From CAYTED01 sp964537075 (lineage in GTDB: Bacteria; Patescibacteriota; Minisyncoccia; Moranbacterales; UBA1568), in NCBI GenBank assembly GCA_964537075.1, contig CAZIBB010000008.1:1-26497 (forward strand): a DNA stretch of 26,497 nucleotides, written 5' to 3'. Below, one piece after another: positions 13,342 to 20,961 of the stretch. The first letter of the stretch is position 1; every line of letters begins with the position of its first letter. The notes beneath the pieces were generated by a model, which was not told where the DNA came from, made no database searches, and was given only the letters and a program-made list of their open reading frames with translations. The position numbers and the translations under genes were made by a program.

Positions 13342-15099
13342 ATGAAAAGATTTTTACAAGCGAAGAAAAACGTCGGATTTATCTTTCGGCATATCCTTGA
13401 TCACCATCGGGGAATATTTTTTGCGACGCTTTTCTGTTTCTTACTTGAGTCATTTTTGGTATATTCCCAGCCGTATCTTTTCTCACGATTGTTTCAGCAG
13501 TCGATTTTGGAATCATTCTCGTGGCGGGAATTATGGAGTGACAGCGCTCTTCTCCTTTTGGCGATGATGATGGGTGTCGTCGTTGAGGCATTCGCGGTCC
13601 GGCTCGATATCGATTTTCTCACACGCCTCGGGAAGACGCTTATGCAACAGGTTTATCGCAAGCTTCTCTATTTCGACATCACCCTACATGAGAACGAATC
13701 GTCGGGAAAGTACCTCGGCAAGACGCGCCGTTCGGTTGATAAGATGATCAGCGGCATTGATATGCTCCTCTATCAGTTCTTCCCAGCCTTCTTCGAGGTA
13801 TTTTTCGTGCACATCGTTTTTTTCTACTATTCGTTTCAGGGAGGACTTCTCCTCTCGCTCACGTTTTTTCTTCTCATCTCTTTCGCTTTCTTTGTGAGCT
13901 ATTTTTTGAATCAGATTTTCAGAGCGGCCTTCGATCAGGAAAATAAAATCTCCGCCTTTTTCGTCGAGAGTCTGAGTCTGATTCGAACGATCCGATTTTT
14001 TTCCAAGGAGGATCATTTTAGCGAACGGAGCGAGGAGGAATTCGGGAAGATGGTGACGATCTGGCAGGAAAAACTCCCGCGACTGACACTCCTTCTTTGC
14101 GTGAAAAATATTTTTCTCTGGCTTCAGGGATTCCTTTTCGCTTTTTTCATCATCTGGCAGTATCGCCTCGGTGTGCTTGATACCGGCTCGGGACTGTTCC
14201 TCATTATTCTCGTCCCACTCTATATACGATCACTCGGGAGTGTGGCGCGACTGATTGATCGTATGGCGGATTTCTATGCGGGCGTGGAACAATACTGTGG
14301 CGTGATGGCGCAGGAGGAAAGAGTGGTGGATCAAAAAGAAATTCAAGTTTTACCAAATCAGGTGTCTGGAAATATCTCTTTCGATCATGTGACATTCCGA
14401 TATGAGGGGACGGACGATGCGCAGTTCGAGGATTTTTCGGTGGAATTCGTCCCGGGAAAAACGACGGCCATCGTCGGATCGAGCGGTTCAGGAAAATCAA
14501 CGCTCGTGAAGCTTCTCTTCCGTCTCTATGATATATCATCCGGAGCCGTGCGCCTCGACGGTACCGATATCCGGAAATTTGATCAGCGAGAATATCGCAA
14601 ACTCCTCGCTATCGTCCCTCAGGAGGTGGAACTGTTCAATGCAAGTATCCGTGAGAATATTGTGCTCGGGGATGATTTTTCCGATGAGGAAGTGCTCGCG
14701 GCGCTTCGGCTCGCCGTACTGGAAGATCGGGTGAAGCAAATGGCGCATGGACTCGATACCGAGGTGGGGGAGCGTGGCGTGAAACTTTCCGGCGGAGAGA
14801 AACAGCGACTCGGTATCGCTCGGGCGCTCATTCGTCAGCCGAAAATCCTCGTCCTGGATGAGGCGACATCGAGTCTCGATACGCTTTCGGAACGATTGGT
14901 GAAGGAGGCGATTTATAATGTGGAGCATCTGGATATCACGGTCATCGTCATCGCGCATCGTCTCTCAACTATTCAGGATGCGGATGAAATTCTCGTATTC
15001 GAACGGGGGAATATCGTCGAACGTGGAACACACACGGAGCTTCTTACAAAGCAAGGGACATATGCGGCGCTTCAGGGTGAACAGATTGTGAATCTCTAG
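13342..15099 (+). CDS. ABC transporter, fused permease and ATPase (MsbA-like exporter half)
   Basis: 585 aa. An N-terminal six-helix exporter domain (about 20-310) is followed by an ATPase with Walker A GSSGSGKST (about 379), signature LSGGEKQR (about 481), Walker B ILVLDEATSSLD (about 503) and H-loop IAHRLSTI (about 537). It should work as a homodimer exporting a lipid, peptide or drug; substrate not determinable. Adjacency to the membrane GT2 suggests a cell-envelope role. A bidirectional hairpin at 15131-15156 separates it from the convergent small gene. Confidence 0.95.
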   Translation: MKRFLQAKKNVGFIFRHILDHHRGIFFATLFCFLLESFLVYSQPYLFSRLFQQSILESFSWRELWSDSALLLLAMMMGVVVEAFAVRLDIDFLTRLGKTLMQQVYRKLLYFDITLHENESSGKYLGKTRRSVDKMISGIDMLLYQFFPAFFEVFFVHIVFFYYSFQGGLLLSLTFFLLISFAFFVSYFLNQIFRAAFDQENKISAFFVESLSLIRTIRFFSKEDHFSERSEEEFGKMVTIWQEKLPRLTLLLCVKNIFLWLQGFLFAFFIIWQYRLGVLDTGSGLFLIILVPLYIRSLGSVARLIDRMADFYAGVEQYCGVMAQEERVVDQKEIQVLPNQVSGNISFDHVTFRYEGTDDAQFEDFSVEFVPGKTTAIVGSSGSGKSTLVKLLFRLYDISSGAVRLDGTDIRKFDQREYRKLLAIVPQEVELFNASIRENIVLGDDFSDEEVLAALRLAVLEDRVKQMAHGLDTEVGERGVKLSGGEKQRLGIARALIRQPKILVLDEATSSLDTLSERLVKEAIYNVEHLDITVIVIAHRLSTIQDADEILVFERGNIVERGTHTELLTKQGTYAALQGEQIVNL

Positions 15100-15123
15100 A
15101 TATTTATAAAGATTGATGGGAAA

Positions 15124-15156
15124 TGAAAATCCCGCTCCGATGTTTATCGAAGCGGG
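15124..15156. terminator. Hairpin between convergent genes
   Basis: CCCGCTCCG (15131-15139) pairs with CGAAGCGGG (15148-15156) with one G-T. A TTTT follows on the minus strand, so it fits best as terminator of the 15165-15455 gene; it may also end ABC transcription. Confidence 0.6.
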
Positions 15157-15164
15157 TTGGTGTG

Positions 15165-15455
15165 TTAGATCTCGAAAAGAGCCCCATGCATTACCGCATG
15201 TCTGACGATATTTTTTCGGAGTTCTTTCGGGAGATTGAGGAATTGCTTTTGATTCGACGTGGTCGCGATATATCCGCGAATTCCGACTTCCTTGAAATGA
15301 ATGAAAAAAATAACTTTCCATTGGAGAAATTTCTCGTGCTTCTCTCTGCGATTTCTTGAGAAGAGGGAGATATGCGAGACGCCGACAAAGTATTCACGGG
15401 GTAGCCCATTTGGCGATCTTCTCGTATTGCTCAGTGAATAGCGAATGGTGTACAT
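15165..15455 (-). CDS. Small basic hypothetical protein
   Basis: 96 aa, rich in R, K and H, no family recognised; a hydrophobic WKVIFFIHF stretch lies in the middle. This strand is chosen over the plus strand because AAAGGA sits 7 nt before the ATG, a promoter (TTCACT, 17 bp, TATACT) lies upstream and a hairpin with T run lies downstream. The mRNA would have a leader of about 160 nt with two terminator-like hairpins, so expression is likely controlled in the leader. Confidence 0.62.
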   Translation of the reverse strand: MYTIRYSLSNTRRSPNGLPREYFVGVSHISLFSRNRREKHEKFLQWKVIFFIHFKEVGIRGYIATTSNQKQFLNLPKELRKNIVRHAVMHGALFEI

Positions 15456-15491
15456 GAAATTCCTTTCATTTGATTGTTAAAGAATACGTAA

Positions 15492-15617
15492 CAAAAAACC
15501 GGTCTATCAGAACCGGTGTTTATTTCATGCAAGAGATAGTGCTTAGGGCATGATGCAAAAACCGAATCTGAAAGACCGGTCACACATCATGGCATTTGTG
15601 AGAAATTGCTGTTTCAT
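15492..15617 (-). promoter_or_regulatory. Structured leader or sRNA with two related terminator-like hairpins
   Basis: On the minus strand, from the predicted start at about 15617: ACCGGT...TCGGTTTTT (complement of 15557-15580), then ACCGGTTCTGATAGACCGGT followed by TTTTTT (complement of 15493-15517). The two hairpins are alike and their ACCGGT arms can pair with each other, which allows alternative folds. It could be an attenuator for the 96-aa gene or an independent RNA of about 125 nt. Confidence 0.6.
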
Positions 15618-15623
15618 ATATCT

Positions 15624-15652
15624 AGTATAGCGGATAGTGCAGATTAAGTGAA
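15624..15652 (-). promoter_or_regulatory. Promoter of the structured leader
   Basis: TTCACT (15647-15652), 17 bp, TATACT (15624-15629) on the minus strand. Confidence 0.6.
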
Positions 15653-15716
15653 ATTAAAATATTGAATATTTTCTCTTTTTATACTGCATACCCGATACTT
15701 TATACTTGATATCATT

Positions 15717-17804
15717 CTATTCCAAATGAATTCGTTCCTCGAAACGGCGGAGTTCTTCCTGGAGGAGGGGGAGGGTATCGAGTGTTGGATCTTTTTCGAG
15801 GATATTTCCCGCTTCGGTGCGTGATATTTTTACGAGCTTGATATTGGCGAGGTTTTCCATGGCAACATCGGGAAGTCCTGATTGGCGGATGCCAAAGAAC
15901 GATCCTGGACCGCGAAGTCTGAGATCCTCTTCAGCGATCTCGAAACCATTATTGGTCTTTTCGAGTATTTTCAGACGGGCATTTTCCACGGAACCGTTTT
16001 CTCCCGGGAAAAGAAAACAGTAGGATTGATGTTCCCCTCGGCCGACTCGGCCACGGAATTGGTGGAGTTGTGAGAGACCGAATCGATTTGCATCCTCGAT
16101 GAGTATGATGGTCGCATTCGGGATATCGATACCGACTTCGACGACGGAAGTTGCGACGAGTATGTCGTATTTTCGTTCCTTGAAATCCCGCATGACCGTC
16201 TCCTTCTCCTTCGATTTCAGCCGCCCATGGAGCAGTCCGATGGAGAGTTCGGGGAAAATATCTTTTTTCAATCGTTCACATTCGACGGTCGCGGCCTTCA
16301 CATCGGCGAGTGCCTCGCTTTCTTCGACGAGAGGAAGAATCACGAATGCCTGTCTTCCTTCCTGAATATGTTTTCTGATGAATTCGTACACACGTTTTCG
16401 ATCCGTATCGTTTTGCGCGATTTTCGTGATGATCGGTTTACGTAACTTCGGCATTTCATCGAGAAGAGAAAGTTCGAGATTACCGAAATAAGCGAGGGTG
16501 AGGGTTCGGGGAATCGGTGTTGCAGTCATCGCGAGAAAATGAGGGATGGCATCAGGGAGACCATCATTGATATTTCTTGCCTTATCCTGCAAATACGCAC
16601 GTTGTGCGACACCAAAACGGTGCTGCTCATCGATGATGACGAGAGCGAGATTTTTGAACCGGATATCATGTTGGATGATGGCGTGCGTCCCGATGAGGAT
16701 ATCGATCAATCCTCCTTTGAGCGCAGCGAGGAGGGTCGCTCGTGTGACCGGTTTCCCATCGAGGAACTGATAGGCCTGAGTGAGAAGGGAAACCTTGATA
16801 TTCGTATCGTGAAAAAGATTTGAGAATGTTTCATAGTGTTGACGCGCGAGCACTTCGGTCGGCGCGAGAAGCGCGCTCTGATGATTTCCTCTGGCGACAC
16901 TTCCGCAGGCGATCGCGGCGACGACGGTCTTCCCTGATCCGACATCGCCGTTGAGAAGCCGATTCATCGGCTTCGGCTGGGTGAGGTCGGCGAGTATATC
17001 CGTCGCGGCTCGTCTTTGTGCAGAGGTCAATGCAAAAGGAAGTGTTTCGATGAACGGCGTCGTATCATCCTCAGCTTTCGGAAAAGGGATGGCGCGAGAT
17101 GAATCCCATGAGGATTTCGTAAGGAGGACTTTCAGCTGTACGAGAAGCATTTCATCAAAGGCGAATCGTTTTTGTGCGAGTATCGCTTCTTCTTCGGTTT
17201 TCGGAAAATGAATATAGACGAGCGCGCGTGCCAGTGTCGGAAGGTGGAGTCGTTTCAGAATTTCTTCCGGGATGAAGTCAGGAAGAGTGCGAATATCTTT
17301 TTTTAGTATGCTTCCGATTTGCCAACGGAAAAACTTTGAAGTGAGTCCGGAGGTTTCGGGGTAGATGGGAACGAGACGTCCGGTATGCGTCTCATCACGC
17401 TCGGCGCGTTCGAAAGCGGGATTGGAGAAGAGGATTCCATTCTTATCGGAGGTAACTTTTCCGGACACGCGGATCTCGGTTCCTGGCCGGAGCATTTGTG
17501 CGACGAATTTCTGATTGAACCAGATACTGCGTATGGATCCGGATTCATCAGTGATCATCGCTTCCGCGAGCAGCATTTTTTTCTGAAATGTTCGTCCGGA
17601 CTTGAAAGCGGAGACGATCCCGCTGATGGTCGCTCGTTCGCCGGGAATGAGATCGTGTATTTTTCGAATAGTTGAATAATCTTCGTAACGGTTGGGGAAA
17701 TGAAAGAGCATATCCCTCACATTCTCTATCCCGAGCTTTTTCAGTCGGGCTGAATAATAAGGGGTAATCGATGGGATGGCGGTGAGAGAAATATCTTGAA
17801 TCAT
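15717..17804 (-). CDS. recG: ATP-dependent DNA helicase RecG
   Basis: 695 aa from MIQDISLTAIPS at 17804, the usual RecG size. Wedge/OB domain (about 60-150), then helicase domains with GDVGSGKT (Walker A), DEQHRFG (motif II), MTATPIPRTL (motif III), ATSVVEVGID and the QLHQFRGRVGRGEHQSYC motif with the RecG-specific C terminus. It remodels stalled replication forks and Holliday junctions. Upstream in-frame sequence to 17897 was not used because an extended -10 element (TGGTATACT) sits 9 bp before the chosen ATG, implying a leaderless mRNA. Downstream lie an AAAATATT/AATATTTT hairpin and AT-rich repeats. Confidence 0.97.
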   Translation of the reverse strand: MIQDISLTAIPSITPYYSARLKKLGIENVRDMLFHFPNRYEDYSTIRKIHDLIPGERATISGIVSAFKSGRTFQKKMLLAEAMITDESGSIRSIWFNQKFVAQMLRPGTEIRVSGKVTSDKNGILFSNPAFERAERDETHTGRLVPIYPETSGLTSKFFRWQIGSILKKDIRTLPDFIPEEILKRLHLPTLARALVYIHFPKTEEEAILAQKRFAFDEMLLVQLKVLLTKSSWDSSRAIPFPKAEDDTTPFIETLPFALTSAQRRAATDILADLTQPKPMNRLLNGDVGSGKTVVAAIACGSVARGNHQSALLAPTEVLARQHYETFSNLFHDTNIKVSLLTQAYQFLDGKPVTRATLLAALKGGLIDILIGTHAIIQHDIRFKNLALVIIDEQHRFGVAQRAYLQDKARNINDGLPDAIPHFLAMTATPIPRTLTLAYFGNLELSLLDEMPKLRKPIITKIAQNDTDRKRVYEFIRKHIQEGRQAFVILPLVEESEALADVKAATVECERLKKDIFPELSIGLLHGRLKSKEKETVMRDFKERKYDILVATSVVEVGIDIPNATIILIEDANRFGLSQLHQFRGRVGRGEHQSYCFLFPGENGSVENARLKILEKTNNGFEIAEEDLRLRGPGSFFGIRQSGLPDVAMENLANIKLVKISRTEAGNILEKDPTLDTLPLLQEELRRFEERIHLE

Positions 17805-17813
17805 AGTAATCAG

Positions 17814-17822
17814 AGTATACCA
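17814..17822 (-). promoter_or_regulatory. Extended -10 element of recG
   Basis: TGGTATACT on the minus strand with the -10 ending 9 bp before the ATG; no clear -35. Confidence 0.5.
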
Positions 17823-17859
17823 TTTTGTCTGTCTGAGCTCATCAGGGGAATTTTCGAGT

Positions 17860-17895
17860 AAAAAAAAGCACCGATCGTCATGATGGACGGGGTGC
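17860..17895 (-). terminator. Terminator of the 126-aa gene
   Basis: On the minus strand GCACC (17891-17895) pairs with GGTGC (17868-17872), with inner GTC/GAC pairs, followed by seven or eight Ts. A wider CCGATCGT/ACGATCGG pair (to about 17925) overlaps it. Confidence 0.7.
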
Positions 17896-17956
17896 AAAAG
17901 TGAATGCCGACTGTACGATCGGCTTCCACAGGGAGAAAGGAGTTTGGTTGGTGCCG

Positions 17957-18337
17957 TTAGCCTATTGCGAGATGTATCCCGCGATGAGGCAGGTGATGAA
18001 GCTTTCGTCGCGGTGCTTTCATGACCGTCTTCGGTTTTTTGGGTGTGGCAGGGGTTTGTTCTATCGGCTGCACAATTTCGAGGTACTCGAGTACAGCCAT
18101 GAGAATTGAATCCGCCGCTTCCTTGATGGTGATGATGTATTCATGAATGGCTAGTTTCAGCCGTATTCGCTGACGATCGCAATAATTCGCGAATGCCGCG
18201 AGTAAGCGTTTTTTCTCCTTGTTGTCGAGTACCCTGATCAGCCGAATGGTTGCCGTGCCGTCCTTGATTTGTGGCAACCCTGCGATACATGGCGGAGCGT
18301 AGTATCCACCGATGCTCTTTACTACTCTACTTGTCAT
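17957..18337 (-). CDS. Hypothetical protein, 126 aa
   Basis: No family recognised. A clear GGGAGA lies 6 nt before the ATG and a terminator follows, so I take it as real. A central stretch (about residues 37-88) looks helical (DNKEKKRLLAAFANYCDRQR, then a leucine-rich AADSILMAVLEYLEIV), and the C terminus is basic and proline-rich (TPKKPKTVMKAPRRK). It might bind nucleic acid, but nothing proves that. Confidence 0.65.
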   Translation of the reverse strand: MTSRVVKSIGGYYAPPCIAGLPQIKDGTATIRLIRVLDNKEKKRLLAAFANYCDRQRIRLKLAIHEYIITIKEAADSILMAVLEYLEIVQPIEQTPATPKKPKTVMKAPRRKLHHLPHRGIHLAIG

Positions 18338-18426
18338 TTGAATCTCCCAATTGAACGAATTGCGATATCTTTCCTTTTCCCTGTGGTTTTTTAAACAACA
18401 GTTAAGATGATACCACGGGATGCGGA

Positions 18427-18456
18427 TTGCGGCAATGGATTAAATATTGATATACT
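18427..18456 (+). promoter_or_regulatory. Promoter of the aminotransferase gene, leaderless type
   Basis: TTGCGG (18427-18432), 18 bp, TATACT (18451-18456); the ATG follows after 7 bp. Confidence 0.65.
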
Positions 18457-18463
18457 CAACTAT

Positions 18464-19312
18464 ATGAAATCAATATATTTTGAACAGGGAAAAATCGCTT
18501 ATTGGAATGGCGAATATGTCCCACTTTCGGAAGTCCGCATCAGTCCGTATGATATCGGATTTCTTCGTGGATATGGCATATTTGATGTGCTTCCGGTCGT
18601 TCATGGGAAGCCGTTTCTTTGGGAACGTCATTTCGAGCGATTGTTCAATTCAGCCGAAATGCTTCATCTCAATCTTCCGGTAAAGAGTGATGGATGGAAG
18701 GAGATTCTCGACCATGTCATCAAAAAAAATACGGCATGCGAATCGATTCGGACCGTTGTGTCGGGCGGACCGAGTGCGGATTCCTATACGCCTGAGGGAA
18801 CGGAGACATTTCTCGTTTTGCCGGAAACGAAAACGATATATCCCGAATCGATATACACGGAAGGGGTCAAGGTCATGACGCTTGATTTCGCACGACAGCT
18901 TTCTTCCGCGAAGATCGCGAATCATGTCTCGGCGATCAGGAACCTTCCGGAGAAAAAGAAAGCAGGAGCATTCGAGATCCTCTACGTGTCAGGAGGCGAG
19001 GTGTTTGAGGCGGCGACGAGCAATATCGCCATGGTTTCTCATGGAGTCATCGTGACGCCGATGGAGGGGATACTTCCCGGAGTGACTATGAATCACACGC
19101 TGCTCCTCGCGGAGAAATCCGGACTGAAAACGGAAAGACGAATGATCTCTTTCGAAGAATTCCTCCTGGCGGATGAAGTATTCCTCACAGCAAGCAGCAA
19201 GGAGATTGTTCCTGTTGTGCGAGTTGATGCTCATGTAATCGGAACGGGTGTTCCCGGTAAAGTGACGAAAAAACTTATGGAGATATTCGCCAATTTCGTG
19301 AAAGAATATTGA
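18464..19312 (+). CDS. Class IV PLP-dependent aminotransferase (IlvE / D-amino-acid aminotransferase type)
   Basis: 282 aa from ATG at 18464; a longer frame from 18407 would start upstream of the promoter. Typical fold-IV elements: ISPYDIGFLRGYGIFDVLPV, the PLP lysine in SAKIANH, GGEVFEAATSNIAMV, and ILPGVTMNHTLLLA followed by ADEVFLTASSKEIVPV. Lengths and motifs fit branched-chain, D-alanine or 4-amino-4-deoxychorismate lyase members; substrate is not decidable here. In a reduced genome it may serve peptidoglycan (D-amino acids) or branched-chain nitrogen exchange; this is inference. A terminator follows. Confidence 0.9.
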   Translation: MKSIYFEQGKIAYWNGEYVPLSEVRISPYDIGFLRGYGIFDVLPVVHGKPFLWERHFERLFNSAEMLHLNLPVKSDGWKEILDHVIKKNTACESIRTVVSGGPSADSYTPEGTETFLVLPETKTIYPESIYTEGVKVMTLDFARQLSSAKIANHVSAIRNLPEKKKAGAFEILYVSGGEVFEAATSNIAMVSHGVIVTPMEGILPGVTMNHTLLLAEKSGLKTERRMISFEEFLLADEVFLTASSKEIVPVVRVDAHVIGTGVPGKVTKKLMEIFANFVKEY

Positions 19313-19324
19313 TGAAAACTGAAG

Positions 19325-19348
19325 CGGAGTCTCATTGGACTCCGTTTT
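19325..19348 (+). terminator. Terminator of the aminotransferase gene
   Basis: CGGAGTC (19325-19331) and GACTCCG (19338-19344) with a 6-nt loop, followed by TTTT. Confidence 0.8.
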
Positions 19349-19353
19349 GATTT

Positions 19354-19441
19354 TGGCGGAGGCGGAAGGATTCGAACCTTCGATACCTTGCGGTATAACA
19401 GTTTTCAAGACTGTCTGTTTCAACCACTCACACACGCCTCC
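19354..19441 (-). tRNA. tRNA-Ser (TGA)
   Basis: Acceptor GGAGGCG/CGCCTCC, G73 and encoded CCA (complement 19354-19356). Anticodon stem ACAGT/ACTGT with loop CTTGAAA, anticodon TGA. Long variable arm (ATACC...GGTAT), as expected for serine. Confidence 0.96.
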
Positions 19442-19498
19442 ATATCACTACTCTGACATGTTTTGAAACTGTTCGTCAAATTTTTTTTCAATGGCTGT

Positions 19499-19528
19499 TT
19501 GTCATGGGATCGCCTCCAGTGGTATAAT
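19499..19528 (+). promoter_or_regulatory. Extended -10 promoter of the 184-aa membrane protein
   Basis: TTGTCA (19499-19504), 18 bp, TGGTATAAT with TATAAT at 19523-19528. The ATG at 19541 leaves a leader of only about 5 nt. Confidence 0.7.
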
Positions 19529-19540
19529 TTGCTTAATAGT

Positions 19541-20095
19541 ATGGCTATCAATTTTCACCCCGACCAACAATTTTTCGAGCATGCTGATCCGCCGGTTTCC
19601 GCGCCGGATGACCGTGCGCCGTCCCCGATGATCGGGGAGATTTTTTATTCTTGGCATGCTCTGGAACATGAGCATCTCGATATCACTCCGAAGGCTTACG
19701 CTCTCGCCGGGATACTCCTCGTCGCGGTGATTCTCTATGCGATCTTTACCGATAGTCCGCTGATGGCCATCGTCTTCATTCTTGTGGGTGCGGTAGGATA
19801 TCTCTCAACACAGAAACATCCGCGTATGCTGGAATTTCTCATTACTTCGAAGGGAATAATCGCGGGTAATGAACTTTTCAGTTATACCGGTATGGATTCT
19901 TTTTGGATCTTTGATGATACGGAATTTCAGCCGTTTGTGAGCTTTCATACCCCTGGGAAGCTCGCGACCCATCTCCATATCCCTCTTGGTGATACTGACC
20001 CGGAGATCATCAGGGATATTCTCTCTCAATTTCTCCCTGAACATGAACATGAGCTGGGAATAGTTGACACTCTCGGGAAAATGTTCCATATTTAG
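19541..20095 (+). CDS. Conserved two-helix membrane protein, unknown function
   Basis: 184 aa from ATG at 19541, chosen because the promoter lies just upstream of it. Polar N terminus, two membrane helices (about 49-65 and 68-84), then a soluble beta-rich domain (EFLITSKGIIAG, DSFWIFDD, LHIPLGDTDPEIIRDILSQF). This layout, a helix hairpin followed by a PH-like small domain, is one I associate with hypothetical proteins of Patescibacteria, but I cannot name a family with confidence. No enzyme motif is visible. Confidence 0.78.
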   Translation: MAINFHPDQQFFEHADPPVSAPDDRAPSPMIGEIFYSWHALEHEHLDITPKAYALAGILLVAVILYAIFTDSPLMAIVFILVGAVGYLSTQKHPRMLEFLITSKGIIAGNELFSYTGMDSFWIFDDTEFQPFVSFHTPGKLATHLHIPLGDTDPEIIRDILSQFLPEHEHELGIVDTLGKMFHI

Positions 20096-20118
20096 TGAGT
20101 TCTCAAGCGAGAAATAAT

Positions 20119-20191
20119 GCGCTTGTAGCTCAGTGGATAGAGCATCTGGTTGCGGTCCAGGGGGTCGCAGGTTCGATTCCTGCCAAGCGCA
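20119..20191 (+). tRNA. tRNA-Arg (GCG), no encoded CCA
   Basis: Acceptor GCGCTTG/CAAGCGC, A73, anticodon stem TCTGG/CCAGG with loop TTGCGGT, anticodon GCG. After A73 comes CAT, not CCA. Most bacteria read CGN with an A34 (inosine) tRNA; here G34 would read CGC and CGU directly. An exact 18-bp copy of its 3' end with CCA lies 167 bp downstream. Confidence 0.93.
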
Positions 20192-20361
20192 CATGAGTGA
20201 AACGAAATGGGAGATTGGAGTAAGCCAACTGCTTGGCTTACGTCAGGAATCGAAAGTCGGAGTGATATTTCGCTAGTAGGCGAAATCACGAGACGGGGTC
20301 GAGAAATTTTTCTCGCGACGGCAAGAAAAATATTCGTGACAGATTCCTGCCAAGCGCACCA
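20192..20361 (+). repeat. Duplicated tRNA-Arg 3' tail with intervening hairpin DNA
   Basis: 20175-20192 (G57 to C74) is repeated exactly at 20342-20359, and the second copy continues into CCA. Between them: GTAAGCCA/TGGCTTAC (20219-20226 and 20234-20241), an inverted T-arm copy CAGGAATCGAA (20244-20254), GTGATATTTCGC/GCGAAATCAC (20262-20289) and CGAGAAA/TTTCTCG (about 20300-20314). No reading frame is supported. Same plan as behind tRNA-Glu. Confidence 0.85.
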
Positions 20362-20413
20362 AAACGGAGAGTGGTGAGGAAGGGGACAGTGTCTCCTTTT
20401 ATCGTATAAAAGA

Positions 20414-20488
20414 GTCCTCGTCGTATAATGGATAAGACATCTCCCTCCGAAGGAGGAAATGCAGGTTCGATTCCTGCCGAGGGCACCA
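20414..20488 (+). tRNA. tRNA-Arg (CCG)
   Basis: Acceptor GTCCTCG/CGAGGGC, anticodon stem TCTCC/GGAGG with loop CTCCGAA, anticodon CCG, T-arm CAGG/CCTG with TTCGATT, A73 and encoded CCA at 20486-20488. Confidence 0.95.
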
Positions 20489-20515
20489 TTTGACAGGTAA
20501 AAATGGTATCAGGGG

Positions 20516-20593
20516 TTGATTTTTTCCCGGTTTCGTGTAGACTGGAAATGTTGTAAGGATTCTTTTCGGGACGAAAAGTCGGTCGGCTTACAA
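20516..20593 (+). promoter_or_regulatory. Promoter and structured 5' leader of the RRM gene
   Basis: TTGATT (20516-20521), 16 bp, TAGACT (20538-20543). The leader starts almost at once with a two-step hairpin: outer TTGTAAG/CTTACAA (20551-20557 and 20587-20593), inner CTTTTCG/CGAAAAG (20562-20568 and 20572-20578). It could be an RNA thermometer-like or autoregulatory site; that is inference. Confidence 0.6.
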
Positions 20594-20624
20594 GTTAATG
20601 AAGACAGTATAGTTTAGTAGAGAT

Positions 20625-20912
20625 ATGGCAAAGAAATTGTACGTTGGCAACCTCTCTTATAACACGACTGATGATAGCCTTCGCGCTGCTTTCGAGCAGG
20701 TCTGCCCGGTAGATTCGTCGAGTGTCGTTATCGACCGGATGACGGGCCGCTCACGCGGTTTCGGATTCGTGGAAGTAGCGGATGATAAGGTGGATGCAGC
20801 GGTCGATTTTTGGAACGGAAAGGAACTCGACGGACGCAAGCTCGTAGTCAACGAAGCTCGCCCACTCGCCGAGCGCCCACCGCGCCGAGATGATACGCAA
20901 CAGCGCTGGTAA
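20625..20912 (+). CDS. RRM-domain RNA-binding protein
   Basis: 95 aa, almost entirely one RNA recognition motif. RNP2 is LYVGNL (residues 5-10) and RNP1 is RGFGFVEV (44-51), followed by DAAVDFWNGKELDGRKLVVNEA and a short basic tail. Such single-RRM proteins occur in cyanobacteria and many other bacteria and bind single-stranded RNA, often in cold or stress response. The aromatic RNP positions (Y6, F46, F48) are present, so binding competence is likely. The leader hairpin could be its own target. A perfect terminator follows. Confidence 0.95.
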   Translation: MAKKLYVGNLSYNTTDDSLRAAFEQVCPVDSSSVVIDRMTGRSRGFGFVEVADDKVDAAVDFWNGKELDGRKLVVNEARPLAERPPRRDDTQQRW

Positions 20913-20916
20913 AACA

Positions 20917-20953
20917 GGAATCCCCCCGATGTACATCGGGGGGATTTTGTTTT
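20917..20953 (+). terminator. Terminator of the RRM gene
   Basis: AATCCCCCCGATGT (20919-20932) is followed directly by its perfect complement (20933-20946) and a T-rich tail. Confidence 0.92.
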
Positions 20954-20961
20954 CTTTCGGA

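Noticed and set aside
15123..15359. Plus-strand frame of 78 codons
   Set aside because: The opposite strand has the ribosome binding site, promoter and terminator.
20175..20359. Plain duplicated tRNA gene remnant
   Set aside because: Only the part from G57 to C74(+CCA) is copied, the same boundaries recur at tRNA-Glu, and no D- or anticodon-arm remnant lies upstream of the second copy.
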